Origin: Lumbricus rubellus
Taxonomy: Eukaryota; Annelida; Clitellata; Crassiclitellata; Lumbricidae
DNA: 64,000 nt
Reading direction: 5' to 3'
Assembly: GCA_945859605.1 (NCBI GenBank)
Contig: OX243817.1
Coordinates: forward strand, 31,434,862-31,498,861
A model generated the notes under the pieces. It ran no database searches and had not been told where the DNA came from. It saw only the letters and a list, made by a program, of their open reading frames with translations. Of the stretch, positions 1 to 11,951 are shown piece after piece. Every line of letters starts with the position of its first letter. Positions within the stretch are counted from its first letter, which is position 1. A program made the position numbers and the translations under genes.

Positions 1-1653
1 GTACTTCTGTCACAGAGAACGGTTCTCCAAATGAAATCGACTGGGCTGTGAACGACTTGAATATACATGAGAAATTTGAGAAGTTAAGAAACCAGTGCGG
101 CAACATCTTCGCAGATTCAAATCCCAATCTCATTTCATTTGCAGAAGTTTCTTTCAAGCTGCCCGATGAAGACGCGACTTTGAAAACCCGTGCCCTCATT
201 GGCGAGTTAACAATTCAGACTGGTTCGCCGAAAGATCCGCTGGTTGAAGACCTGTTGCGTCTTGATTCTGAAGCTGCAAACACAAGTGCATGTGCAGATA
301 CCGGTATGGATTTTCGCATTTTCTGCACGTTTTAATTTCTCGTAAAATATGCTCCAAATTAAGTGTTAGGCTACAAGATTCATGTCTCTTCTAGGCTGGA
401 ATCAAGGTGGGTTTTTTGTGTGGGGGGAGTAACGAATAAGCGTCGGACGGACGATCGATCGCTACACGTCGACCAGGGAATGCGTTTGGGCTTAAGGGGA
501 ATATAGGCTAATTATATATGCCTCGAGTCTGCCCACCTTAGCCTACATTTTTTATTTCCACATTGTAAATGGTAGCATTTTAAGCTGTCGTCTTGTCAAA
601 ATTAATCCTACTCCAATATAATGTGATTATGTGGGCTTCTGAAAAAGTTTCAAGGTGAAGCAGAATGTGCTGTCATTTGCTATAGGCCTAATAAGTTTAG
701 GCAGAACATTTTCAAGGTAGCCTACCATAAAATTTAATGTGTGTTTAAGTAGGTTATTGTGTTGTGTAATACCGGTACTGTTTGAGTGGCTTTAAATTCT
801 CTATAACATCAGGAATGTGTTTAACCTTGCAGAAGACCGGCATGCAAGACTTAACACAGAAGGCAAGGAAGTGTGGGGAGTTACGGCGATGAACGGATAC
901 ATTTACGTCCTAAGTGAGGACTCCGTTTTTAGGTATGATCCTAAAAATTCAGTCGATCCTGTTGAGGAGATCGATATACCAGAACAGAAATACTTGACTG
1001 ACATCGCTGCTTCGTCATTGGACAGTTGTCTCTACGTCACCGACCAAGGCGATAACAGGACTTCAATTAAAGAGTCGTGCATTTGGAAGATAAAAGTCCG
1101 TGATAACAGGCACAGTGTTTCAAAATGGTTAAAGGTATCCGTTAGACTGTTCACGCTGTCGGTTTCACCAAAGGGTCATGTCACTGTGCCATTAATGTCA
1201 TACAAGACATCGAACAAGCTGAAAATCTACAAATCAGATGGTCATTTAATGAAAGAAATACCCTTACCATATACGTATCCTAACCACGCCATAGAACTTG
1301 CAAATGGGAATTTTGTTGTTGCCTTCGGGAAGGATGAGTCTTACCTCTGTGAAATCAATGACAAAGGCGAGGTCCTAAATAGCTTTTGTGAACAATTGTT
1401 GAATCATCCTTATCACGTAGCCTTCTTTGTGAACGACGACCTGCTGATTGCCGACAGCAAAATCAACCGAGTCCTGTGGCTGGACTTAAATCTGAACGTC
1501 AAGAAGGAGCTACTAACGAAAGAGAAGGATGGAATAGTTGAACCAAGGCGAATGTGTTACGTACAGCAGAACAATCTGCTGATGATTGTGTACAAAGGAA
1601 CAGACGGAAAAAGAGTTGTTGATCTTTACGACCCCAGGCGTTGGCTACAATGA
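1..1653 (+). CDS. TRIM-NHL type E3 ubiquitin ligase, 5'-truncated by window edge
   Basis: Two exons are visible. Exon A (1-303) is open from base 3 and ends at donor CCG|GTATGG. Exon B (833-1653) starts after TTGCAG, and the junction is in phase (phase 1). Exon A encodes the end of the coiled-coil/linker region of a TRIM protein. Exon B encodes about 273 residues of NHL-like beta-propeller with repeated blades such as VWGVTAMNGYIYVLSED and LLIADSKINRVLWLDLN. RING and B-box would lie left of the window. It closely resembles the complete convergent paralog at 3736-6938, which supports the exon model. A poly(A) signal AATAAA occurs at about 1801. TRIM-NHL proteins usually are cytoplasmic ubiquitin ligases whose propeller binds RNA or protein; the specific substrate is unknown. 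Confidence 0.85.
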
Positions 1654-1859
1654 GATGACAATCAAAGAAGGACACCTGCACATGCGCTACAAACTTCGAA
1701 TTATATGCAGCCTTCGAATTATATACACTTATTTCGCACTGTTTTAATCGGATTCACTATATTTAAGTCATGCTACAACACTCGGTGCTGTACCAAAACA
1801 AATAAAGGCACAAAATTAAGACGTGGAAGTTTCAATTGGGTGTCACTCTAACTCTTTTC

Positions 1860-2207
1860 CTGCTCTGAGAATGTCCTTGATAGATGCATTCAGATCACTG
1901 CCCTTATGGTGGTTAACACGGACCATTGCCTTTTTTCTGAATGACATTTATTTAAAGCACAAAGGCAAACAACTGAATATTTACTGTTCTTTTAAAATTA
2001 TTTTGACACAAACAATCCTTAAATAAATTTATGCGATTAGATATTTGATTTGCTACAGACACACTGCATAGAAGCAACACCAACAGCAACAATAAGCTTT
2101 TTACATTCTGTAGAGTCCAAGCATCCACCATTCACGTAGGCTAAAAGAAAGCAAATTGTAAAACAGAAACGTTACTTTTAAAAGAAACAAAACAGAATTT
2201 CAAATGT
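1860..2207 (+). repeat. Copy of the 8648-8996 segment (duplicated about 350 bp)
   Basis: The stretch is alignable over its length to 8648-8996 in the same orientation. Shared blocks include GAATATTTACTGTTCTTTT and AAGCTTTTTACATTCTGTAG. It lies just downstream of the + strand TRIM copy. The other copy lies beyond the 3' end of Numb, possibly in its 3' UTR. It could be a segmental duplication or a low-copy repeat; only two copies are seen here. Confidence 0.8.
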
Positions 2208-2277
2208 TTTGATCTTGCTTCTAATCCATCTCAATCTCTGGTTCACTGTGCTACAAACAGAATTATAGATCTACCAT

Positions 2278-2360
2278 TTAACACGTTGACCGCCAGCTAC
2301 GAGTGAACTCGTAGTTCAGCCAGTCATTTAACATGGCGTGTAGGCGGTCAATGTGTTAAT
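2278..2360. repeat. TTAA-flanked about 80-bp palindromic element (copy 1)
   Basis: TTAACACGTTGACCGCC at the left mirrors GGCGGTCAATGTGTTAA at the right, and an inner hairpin ACGAGT/ACTCGT is present. It resembles five other TTAA-bounded palindromes in the window but has a diverged terminus. Confidence 0.6.
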
Positions 2361-2384
2361 TAATTAAGGTTAATTGATATAAAA

Positions 2385-2845
2385 AAAAGACTGGTGAGGG
2401 CTTTGATAATACCAACAGTACTATATGGATGTGAGACATGGGCAATGACCAAGATAATGGAAAAAAAGATTAACGCATGTGAGATGTGGATTTGGAGGAA
2501 GATGCAGAGAATATATCTTGGAAAGAAAAAAGAACAAATGAATGGGTGCGCACAGAAATTGGTATCAATATGGATGAGTCGTTACAACAAACAGTGCTAA
2601 GAAGAAAGTTGGTTTTCTTTGGTCATGTTATGCGTTCAAATGGTTTGGAGAAAGATATGATGCTGGCATGCGGTGAAGGAAGGAGAAAACAAGGGCGACC
2701 AAGGAAAAGGTGGTTGGACGATGTTCAAGAAACAACAGAAATGAATCTGGAACAACTAAGAGAAGCGACATCAGAAAGAAAGCAATGGAGAAGGCTGGCT
2801 ATGACGATCGCTAGAGTTCAACGAACTGACAGCACAAGGTGACAA
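2385..2845 (+). pseudogene. LINE reverse-transcriptase 3' end, frameshifted relic
   Basis: Translations show the classic C-terminal segment of non-LTR retrotransposon pol: IPTVLYGCETWAMT, then LRRKLVFFGHVMRSNGLEKD, GRPRKRWLDDVQE and a final RRLAMTIARVQRTDSTR. The first part reads in one frame (2394-2600) and the rest in another (2486-2842), so there is a frameshift near 2510. It is 5'-truncated, ends at a stop at 2840 and is followed by a TATTATTATTATA tail. The position between the convergent TRIM paralogs is intergenic. Confidence 0.9.
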
Positions 2846-3114
2846 GGTGAATTGATATCAAACGACAGCCTACCCTGCTGTTATAGTTATGTGTGAGGTG
2901 CCCTTGTGTTACAGCACCATGTAAATATATCTATTATTATTATAAAAGATCAAATAGAGGCTGGAAATGATTGAAAAATAAAATTAATATTTGTAGGCAG
3001 TCACCAGCATCTAACAATTGACATCTAGCCTAATAGGCCTATAGTTACATCTGCCATTCTGTAGGACGATATTCTGTAACTTTGTGTATAAAGCAATTTG
3101 GTCCAGACTCCAGA

Positions 3115-3361
3115 CATAGGCGCAACTGCTTTATGAGACCCACGGGACGCATCCCCCAACTTCCAAGAGGCTTGGGACGGTTCCCCCAACTTTTGACAAG
3201 AGGCTTGGGACGGTCCCTCCCAACTTTTGCCACCGACTGCTGGTAATAGCCGTTTCAATATAGATTTGGCATAATGATTAAGAACATTATAGCTTCTCAG
3301 CATGTTTCTGTGGATCCATTTGGTCCCCCACTCCAACTTTTAGGACGTGGTTGCGCCTATG
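3115..3361. mobile_element. MITE, CATAGGCGCAAC family, copy 1
   Basis: Termini CATAGGCGCAACT and GTTGCGCCTATG are inverted repeats. The interior has duplicated TCCCCCAACTTTTG-type blocks. No clean target duplication remains at this copy. Related copies are at 7845-7886 (3' fragment) and 51534-51807 (exact 8-bp duplication). Confidence 0.75.
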
Positions 3362-3735
3362 ACCCAGGCTAATGGAACCGTGTGTTCTCTCAGTACCATC
3401 AACATTATTGAGGTTAATTGACATCTATTGTTGTAGAGCAGCGCTAAATCTTTACATTTCTCAGAATAATTAGATCAAACTGTGCATACTCAGGTGTTAG
3501 TAGTTAAAATAATTGCTAGGCTTACAATATGCACTCTAAGTTAGATTAGACCTAATTCGGCTATGACGTTCGGCTGTGCGCTTGCTACAGCCTTAACAAA
3601 ATCTATGCGACTCAATTAGCGCTGTATAACCAAATTGGGGCAGCGATGTCCGATTTATAACAGTGTGAAATAGGTGAATAATTATATTATAGATGGCTCC
3701 TGCAGGTGTTGTTCTTCGTTGCAATGAGTGTCGTC

Positions 3736-6700
3736 TCATTTTAGCCAACGCCTCGGGTCGTAAAGATCAACGACTCTTTTTCCGTTGGTTCCGCTGTACA
3801 CGATCATCAACAGATTGTTCTGCTGTGCGTAACAGATTCGCCTTGGTTCAATTATCCCGTCCTTCTCTTTCGTTAGCAGCTCCTGCTTGATGTTCAGATT
3901 TAAGTCCAGCCACAGGACTCTGTTGTTTTTGCTGTCGGCAATCAGCAGGTCGTCGTTCACAAAGAAGGCCACATGCCAAGGATGATTCAACAATTTGTCG
4001 GAAAAGCTCCTAACGACCTTGCCGCTGCCATTGATTTCACAGAGGTTGGCCTCACTCGTCCCGAAGGAAACAACAAAATTCCCATTTGCAAGTTCTATGG
4101 CGTGCTTAGGGTCCTTAATTGTTAAGTTTATTGTTCTCATCAGAATGCCATCTGATCTGTAGACGTTCAGCTTGTTATACGACATTGGCACAGTGACGTG
4201 ACCTTTTAGTGAAACCGACAACGTGTACAGTCTAACGGAGGCCGTCACCCATTTTGAAACACTGTGCTTGTCGTCACGGGCATCCTTTATCTTCCAAATG
4301 CACGACTCTTTAATCTTGGCACTGTTATCGCCTTGGTCGGTGACGTAGAGACAATTGTCCAATGACGAAGCAGCAATGTCGGTCAAGTATTTCTGTTGTG
4401 GTACACCGATCTCCTTAACAGGGTTGAGTGAATTTTCAGGATCATACCTAAAAACGGAGTCCTCACTTAGGACGTAAACGTATCCGTTCATCGCCGTAAC
4501 TCCCCACACTTCCTTGCCTTTTGTGTTAAGTCTTGCATGCCGGTCTGCTGCAAGGTAAACAAATTCCTGATATTATGGAAACCACTCTTGCAGTATTACA
4601 GAACACAGTAAGCCCTAGGCCTACATAAACACACGTTAAATTTTATAGTAGCCTACCTTGGAAAATTTCTGCCTAGGGCTATAGGCCCGGCCTACAGCAA
4701 ATGCTAGAACATTCTGCGTCACCTTTTTCAGAGGCCCACTTTACATTGGAGTAATAGAGCAATAATTGCTCTATTACTCCAATGTAAAGTAGCCTAATTA
4801 AAAATTATTTTAGAAGACGACAGCTTAAAATGCTACAATTACAATGTGGAAGTTTAAACATTATGTAGGCAGAGGCACATATATTATAGGCCTATATTCA
4901 CCTTCCCAAACGGCGCCAAACCTCTTTCCTTGTCGGCGCGTAATGCTATTCCGTCCGACGTAATGGCTTATACAGGGTGGTCCAAAATAAACTGCACAGT
5001 GACAGTTTTCTTGATATAATGTATAACAATTCAACGTTTAATGCCATTTTTCTTGCGTATGATGAAAGAATTTCCAAATAAGACATGGAAACGTCGTACT
5101 ATCCTTATTAAAAAAATTGATACCGAAGGTACCACAGCTAGGAAGCCGGGTTGCGGACGTCCGAAATCAGCTCGAACAGATGCAAATATCAAGTTGGTAA
5201 GCGACCTTATCTGTAGCCAGGAAGACAAACCGCTAAGCCATAAGAGCCCACGGGAGATCGCACGTGAAACCGGAATTTCACGTTCAACTGTTAAACGTAT
5301 TGTAAAGAAAGATCTCGGACTTAACCAGTACAGGCGCAAAGTTGGACAGCAGTTGAACAGCGATTGCGTTTCATTGACCGCGCAATTGATCAATGGCGTC
5401 GTTGGCTTCAATGCGTGGTCGAGCAGCAAGGAGGACACATTGAACATTTTATGTAACGAAATACATCCATGTAATGTTACAGTAAAAATAATTGCTGTGT
5501 TTTTGTGATTTTTCACGGTTATATTTGAATTGGTCTGAATAAAGTACTATCAATTTATCATTGTGCAGTTTATTTTGGACCACCCTGTATAATTAGGCTA
5601 TAATTATGCTCGTTCATACTCCGCTGCGCACGCCAATAAGTTAAACCTTCCAGCCCCAGAGGAGGGAGACTTAATTTTGGAACGTATTTTGAGATAAAGA
5701 AAGACATGATAGAAAATGTGAAAAGCCATAGGCCTACCGGTCGCTGCACATGCACGTGTAGGTCTATTTGCAGCTTCAGAATCAAGACGCAACAGGTCTG
5801 CACATAGATCTTTCGGAGAAGCAGCCTGAATTGTTAACTCGCCCATGAGGGCACGGATTTTCGCAGTGGCGTCTTCATTGGGTAGCTTGAAAGAAACTTC
5901 TGCAAACGAACCGAGATGAGTGTTTGAATCTGAGAAGATGTCACCACTTTGGTTCTTTAACTCCTCGAATTTCTTTCGCAGATTCAAGTCGTTCACAGCC
6001 CAGTCGATTTCATTTGGAGAACCGTTCTCTGTGACAGCAGTACAGTAATGCTTATAGGTCTCCAACTGGACCAGATATCTTCCAAATTTCCTCGTTATCT
6101 CTTGATCTATCTGCAGCAGTCTGGCTTCTTTAAGCGATTCCAATTCATCAAGTAAATCGTTCTCGTGACAGACGATGAGTTCCCTGAGTTCTCGACCCCT
6201 TTCACGAATCTCGGATTCGATTTCCGTTGTCCTGTGGATGAATCGATGTCTCTCTTTGTCCACTGTTTCTTCTTTCTTCTTGACGACGTCGGCCATCAGC
6301 GCAGACCCTTGATAAATATTCCGCCTTAAGTTGCGTCTGAGTTCGTCCACGACCTCTTCCCATTTACGCCACTCGTGCTTCATGTGATCTTCCAGCAGAC
6401 ACGCGCCACAAACGAAGCGCTGGCAGGTCAGACAGTAGAACTGTGTGGACAGAACGGTCGGATGCTTCGTGCACATATTTGACGGATGGAGACGAGCTTC
6501 TTGGAGTGCAATCTCAACACTGAAATCGACCAGCTTATGAGCCTTCAGCAACTTCTGTCTCGAGTGTTCGACAGCGCAACGTTCGCACAATCCCTGACAG
6601 CACGACGGACAGTACTTACTTGCTGATGGGACGCTGCTCTTGTCTTCTGAACAGACATCACACAGACCCTTCTGCATCTTCACCAGTCGCTCCACGAAGA

Positions 6701-6938
6701 TGTCCGGTGGTAAGCCACTGAGGCCCTGCTCTGGGACCGCAAACTCCGATGAGCATTCTGGACATGGCATCCTGATCAACTCTCCTTTGGATCTCTCGCG
6801 CGGCTTTAGCTTCACCGTTTCCAGACATTGCAGGCAAAAGGTGTGTAGACACGGTAACAGTTTCGGTTGTACAGCTTGTGAGCCACAGCGGTAGCACTGC
6901 GATACTTCACGACGGGGCCGAACAATCGCGGCAGACAT
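3736..6938 (-). CDS. TRIM-NHL type E3 ubiquitin ligase, complete, two exons
   Basis: Exon 1 is 6938-5738 and exon 2 is 4547-3736. The donor CCG|GTAGGC and acceptor TTGCAG join in phase 1 to give 670 aa. Domains in order: C3HC4 RING (about 15-62, CYRCG, CLHTFCLQC, CPEC), B-box 1 (about 92-137, CDVC...CERC), B-box 2 (about 155-190, CTKHP...CGACLLEDH), coiled coil (about 195-300), a linker, then NHL-like propeller blades (about 405-670) encoded almost entirely by exon 2. The RING zinc ligands look intact, so ligase activity is plausible. The architecture is that of the TRIM2/3/56/71 group, but no filamin domain is seen and I cannot name an ortholog. The start is the ATG at 6938. Its intron carries a mariner element (4973-5587) and a 26-bp-arm hairpin, both absent from the convergent paralog. 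Confidence 0.9.
4738..4790. repeat. Perfect 26-bp-arm hairpin in TRIM intron
   Basis: Arms 4738-4763 and 4765-4790 are exact reverse complements around one A (arm begins ACTTTACATTGGAGTAATAG). The aligned intron position in the paralog (around 610-640) has only one arm-like stretch (TACTCCAATATAATG). This points to a local inverted duplication rather than a transposon. Confidence 0.9.
4973..5587 (+). mobile_element. Internally deleted mariner-like element in TRIM intron
   Basis: Inverted termini CAGGGTGGTCCAAAATAAAC match at both ends over about 25 bp, and the element is flanked by TA, the IS630/Tc1/mariner target site. It is only 615 bp. The left part encodes the DNA-binding region and the right part a fragment of the transposase C terminus. 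The intervening DDE catalytic core is missing. The homologous intron of the paralog at 304-832 lacks it, so it inserted after the TRIM duplication. Confidence 0.9.
5041..5508 (+). pseudogene. mariner transposase remnant: HTH region fused out of frame to C terminus
   Basis: The 155-aa open frame starts with a winged/HTH-type DNA-binding region (GCGRPKSARTDANIK, then SPREIARETGISRSTVKRIV). This is typical of mariner-like transposases. From about 5380 on, a different frame reads like a mariner C terminus (IDQWRRWLQCVVEQQGGHIE), so an internal deletion joined the two parts out of frame. No catalytic aspartates remain. It cannot encode an active transposase but could still encode a DNA-binding protein. 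Confidence 0.8.
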
Positions 6939-7042
6939 GATCTGGTGTCAGAAACGAAAGAACGTCGATCGATCGAAATGTGAAAACAGAATCGTGCAGA
7001 CAATTCCAGGATAGGTCTATGGCTTAGTTTCAATCTAACGAC

Positions 7043-7112
7043 ACTATGTGAAAAACAAAGATCATTAGCGTCGTCGTCGTCTTCCTCGTTTCGCCAGGCT
7101 TGGGACTGGCAC
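7043..7112. repeat. Dispersed repeat, CAGGCTTGGGACTGGCA family (copy 1)
   Basis: Shares ATCATTAGCG, CCAGGCTTGGGACTGGCA and spacing with copies at 13917-14000 (inverted), 35005-35090 and 46585-46657. About 75 bp is conserved, with no coding content. It lies upstream of the minus-strand TRIM start. The class is unknown, possibly a SINE head. Confidence 0.6.
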
Positions 7113-7422
7113 GGCAAGAGTAGCCTACGAGCAGTGGCGGAGATTTCGACGATGGACAGTTGCTATAGGTCGACCTTCTAAGCCTTTAAATAGTAGACCT
7201 ATTATATTATAGACTCTATCTGGTACCGTTCCGTTTCTTGCTTTCAACATTCGTCACAGCTGTAGGCCTTTATAAGCGGACCCAATGTAACTGCATGCAT
7301 AATGTGCCTACGTAGGCCTAGACTACAGCCTAGCGTATACATTCCTGCAAGAAAATCTTTAAAAACTACAATGTCAAGCCACGCAATAGAATGCAGTTTG
7401 GACAGCAGGTAGGCCCTATACC

Positions 7423-7566
7423 CAGTATGAAAATTGTGGAAAAATAACTGGGGGGGTTGGCCTATGATAAACTTGAAATTGGGGTATGAAAAACATACTT
7501 TAACATGGGGCTCTAAAAAAGACTGGGGGGTTGAACCCCCCAAACCCCCCGGCAATTCTCACCCTG
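7423..7566. mobile_element. MITE, CAGTATGA/CAGGGTGA family, with 8-bp target duplication
   Basis: This 144-bp element runs from CAGTATGAAAATTG to CAATTCTCACCCTG and is flanked by an exact direct repeat CCTATACC (7415-7422 and 7567-7574). The interior includes a CCCCCCA/TTGGGGGG-rich core. A second copy at 46876-47013 has its own exact 8-bp duplication. Short inverted ends plus 8-bp duplications fit non-autonomous hAT elements. Confidence 0.85.
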
Positions 7567-7844
7567 CCTATACCCTAAAAATCCTAAATTAATCTCTCGA
7601 AGCAATCGTCATCTTTAAAAATTATAAAGCATCACTCGAAAGCCAAGCGCAGAGCACCAGCTGAAGTAGGCCTACGAATGTATGTCCAACTGAAACGGCG
7701 CGCCATTTCGCAGTCATAATCCTAGACCCCTTGTGTAGGCTTATAGCTTACGACGCTCCCCCATGCATTTTCCCTATTCGTTTATTCGGCAATCGCGGCT
7801 TCGCGCGTTTCGAGCTCGCTATTATTACTCCTACTAAGAATTTC

Positions 7845-7886
7845 CATTTGGTCCCCCCAACTTTTAAGACGTGGTTGCGCCTATGT
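7845..7886. mobile_element. MITE fragment, CATAGGCGCAAC family
   Basis: TTTGGTCCCCCCAACTTTTA followed by ACGTGGTTGCGCCTATG matches the right end of the copies at 3115-3361 and 51534-51807. The left part is missing. Confidence 0.7.
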
Positions 7887-8477
7887 AAGCACTGCGCAGC
7901 TTCTGTTAGGCTACCTATACTCAACTCTGCGAAGAACATTTTTAAAATGCATGCACATGTCAGCTAGATTTATAGGCATTCAGCGCTTTTGAGAGGGACG
8001 CGCGTAACATATAGGCCTAGCTAGCTACACAATAAAATATGTCATTCATGTCAGCCATTCATACAGCTAGGTCAGGATCAAAGTTTAGTTCGAAAAACGG
8101 CGAGACTTGTTTAGCCTATTACACAGGCGCATTGTCGACCACGTTCAGCAGCCATTCATTCGGTTGAAGAAATGCTCTACGGCCAATTGGCGTTGGCTGA
8201 CGATTGACCGATTTCTGCAATATCTAAACCGAAACTATGCTACTCAGAATATTTTCCAACCAAATAGGGCCTACATGAAATCGGTTAGACTGGTTAGTCT
8301 TTTCATCAACTCATTATCAACAGGCAATCGCGGTTATGCAGCCTAGTGAGCCTACACGTCTCAATTGTCTTTGGCCGGTGTCGCGTGACAGAGCCTCCTC
8401 CCAAAAGTCTATGAGACGTCGACACTGTCGAGTGAGTTAGGACCGCTATATAATTCTTGACTGATTAACCTATTGAG

Positions 8478-8645
8478 TAGGCTGCTATTAGCAGGTGTAT
8501 TGCAGACTGTCTGTTCAGTTAGTATAGTTAAGATTTGTGTATTCTGTGATCTCCATTCTTGTGAATTGTTTAAACTGCATAATTGTACACTGTAACCGGT
8601 TGCGTTCTGTCAACCGGATTGTTGAATAAACGAAAATATTATTAT
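8478..8645 (+). repeat. SINE-like body/tail, family also at 45100-45330 and 46358-46408
   Basis: Shares GTAGGCTGCTATTAGC, TGTATTGCAG-CTGTCTGTTCAG and CTGTCAACCGGATTGTTGAA with the copies at about 45.2 and 46.4 kb. Ends in AATAAACGAAAATATTATTA. The tRNA-like head present at 45.1 kb is missing here. Confidence 0.65.
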
Positions 8646-11600
8646 CTCCCTGTTTTGAGAAATGCTTGATGGATGACCCACTGGAGCCAACCTTTTGGTG
8701 CAAAGCCACGGCTAGTGTCTTTGTTTTATGAACAACATTTACTTAAAGCAGAAAGGCAAACAAGTGAATATTTACTGTTCTTTTCAAATTACTTCGAGAC
8801 AAACAACGCTTAAATAGATATATATGATTAGATATTTGATTCGCTACAGACACACTGTATATAAGCGACACCGACAGCAATAAGCTTTTTACATTCTGTA
8901 GAGTCCAAAAAACCCACCATACACGTAAAAGAAAGCAAATTGTAAAACAGAAACGTTACTTTTAAAAGAAACAAAAGAGAATTTCAAATGTGAAAGCAGA
9001 AAACCTTCCGCATAAAATGAAGCTTTGCTTACTTGTCAAGTCATAAACAATGAGCATTGAAGTTCTTTCGCACATCGAAGCAAACCCTAGCTTCGAATTC
9101 CAGCCAAAACACATCACAATAAACAGTTGCAAAGAACCAACTAACTCAGAATCTCCTGTGAAAATGCATCAGAATATCATCGTTTAAATTTTTAAAAAAC
9201 ATCTTAGAGTAAATGAGACACGACACTCCCTACTTCTCCTGTGCAGTTCTGGACAACAACAAAAACAGCTGTGCCACTCAGCTTAGCAGAAGGTTGGCTG
9301 AAATAATGTTCCAATCAGTGTGGGTTAGATAAAATATTAACACTCAATTAGCACATTAACTAATATAATGCTATAAATTAATCCAACAAATATGTTAATT
9401 GCATTGCCAGGAGGTAATAAGGTCGTGAGGTATGGGTGTTTGGAGTTGGAGCGCAGAATGATCTTACTCAGAGAGTAAGTACAGTGTCGTACTTAGTATA
9501 CTCTAAAATGTTTGGTTTTATTTAATAGCACAGTAAGCACACACACACATCCATGGAATGATGAGAAAATTTACACCACTAACACTTTGCGAATTAGAAG
9601 AACTCAGGATATCATGTAACACATTAAGACAACATCTATATATGACAAGCTTTGAATACAAGAGGAAATTTCAAGCAACATCCACTATACCTTGTTCATA
9701 ATGGTCAACCTGAAAAATGTACGCCTAAGCAGGTCACGGAATTACTTTTAGTAGTAGCACTAAGCTTATAAAAAATGTTAGCAGTTCACAAGCTCATTAT
9801 AGGTCCTAGATCCTTACAGTCAAAGGTTAGGAGGAACATCCAAAATATGCAGTGATAAAATTATGAATTAAATCTCTCAACAAACTCCAACATAAAATAA
9901 ACATTTGCACCATGATGACCCCTGAACAATCTGCGTCATTACAACATTATGAAGATCAGTTTTATGAGATCTTGAAAGCGGGTCTGATGTTGCAGTCGTT
10001 CAGATTTACATCGTAACAAAAAACAACCAAATAAATAAACTGGCAAGGAAAAGAATAACACAAAAGGCAAGAATGCAGCTCACGATCTGAAAACACGCAC
10101 CAGTTTTCAATATTACCTTATCTGTGAGATCAGTCAGAAATAAATAAATACAATGACATAAATTATTAAAACAGAAATGCAATCGTACAAAGTTACCACA
10201 ATGAGTTTCCAACACTGTACTAAGCAAGGCTTTTGTCATAGGCCACAAAATAATTCTACAGCCATCTTCCCCTCTGTATCTCCCTCACCTTTACCCTCTC
10301 CTCGCTCTACATCCCCTGCAAAATTAATCACTTTACTGGCCAACAGGTCGAGAGTAGCTGCCATGGTTAGAATGAACATCAAGAAGAGGCCACAGTGCAT
10401 GATGACAACAGTTCAAATGACAATGGTGCATTATTTCAAAGATTTCAATCTCGGGCTAGCATAGTCGGTACACAAAACTCTGAAATAGCTTAGCACCCAT
10501 TAAAAACAGGCAGCACTTGCACAAGATTTCACCGTACGCAAAATCAACACAGTCCTCATAAAAAATTACCAGATTTACCTGGTAGATGGCTGAAGTGTTC
10601 CTTAATCATATTTTACCAACAGCATTTTCTGAAGATCAAAGTAAACTTAACCATTTATTACAATAGTAGCACTACAGAAACACTATCCATTTTGAGGAGT
10701 AGTGACATTTAGCATAATAACTTAAGTATCAAATATAAAACAATTTATAAATGCAAAGCAAAAAATGCAGAAACCAAACATAGATGCTGAATGTCAAGAA
10801 CCGTTAAAATTGTTCCCAAAACAGCACCACAAATGAAGAAAATATTGAAATGAAACCAGGCATCTAAATAGCGTGCATTACAAAAACACATATGCACACA
10901 GGTGGAGTGACAGATAAACACTTATAAGCAACAACTCACATTTTATTGACAGAAAGTGACACTTAGGCATTTCCTATTCTATGGCACTCACAATATCAAC
11001 ACCAACAGGGAAAGCTCAAAAACGTCTCAAAATATTATAATTGCTTTTGGTTATAAATCAGTTGCCTCTCTCTGGCGTAGAATGTTGAACAGAATAAGAC
11101 AATAAAACAACTGAAGACAAATGCATTTAATTAAAAAAACAACCCCCCAAAACAGAAAAAAGATTCAATAGATCATAAAAATGTGACTCATTGTTCTGGC
11201 ATTGACTAGAGCACAATACAGGATTGGTCAGACTTTTTTTGGCAAATCGATTTTCACCTTTAGAAATCCGATTTTTAACCGATCATGAATTATATGAAAT
11301 TCAATTTTCCCAGCTGGCATTGGGATTCATTGCATTTGACGAAGTTTCGACATAAAAAGTGAATACAAAATGTTAAAATTTGACAAAACGCACGATCTTG
11401 CATTCGAAGAGACACATCGCAGTGCCATACATCCATATCTATCGTTACCTGTGTCAACGATCTCATATATATATATTTAATAGGTCGAGGGTAATGCAGC
11501 GTCGCAATTAGTTTCTTACGACAACATTCAACTCTTAGAATTTTCGGAAATGATTATTAAACATGAATTCGATTATCGGTTTGGAAACAGTGAAAATCGA

Positions 11601-11951
11601 TTACCATTTTTGAAAACAAAAATCAAATTTCCAATTATTGTTTAAAATCTCTAGTCTGACTACAAAGGATTTCGGCATCTTTTCCCCAATACTTGTTGCT
11701 CATGAATTTCCCATTCTGTGGCATTCCCAATACCTACACCAACAGGGACAATACTAAAAGAAATACCGAAAAAATGACTTTAGATTGAAAACATAAGCCT
11801 TTCTGCTGAAAATGTCAAACAGAATAACAACAGAACAAAAAGACTGCAGGGAAATTCGTTTGATTGAGAATGACCAAAGAACCAAAACAAAAAGATTCCA
11901 AATCGTAAAAATGACTCGTTGTTCACGCATTGACTAGATTAAGAGATCTGA
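8646..11951 (-). other. Probable Numb 3' UTR and downstream region; no separate gene seen
   Basis: No conserved open frame on either strand. The sequence is AT-rich and lies directly after the Numb stop codon, so part of it is expected to be 3' UTR. 8648-8996 is duplicated at 1860-2207. I could not fix the cleavage site. Confidence 0.4.

Noticed and set aside
3693..3890. Plus-strand frame over TRIM exon 2 end
   Set aside because: It is an antisense shadow of the NHL exon, mirrored at 1499-1681 in the paralog. It has no features of its own.
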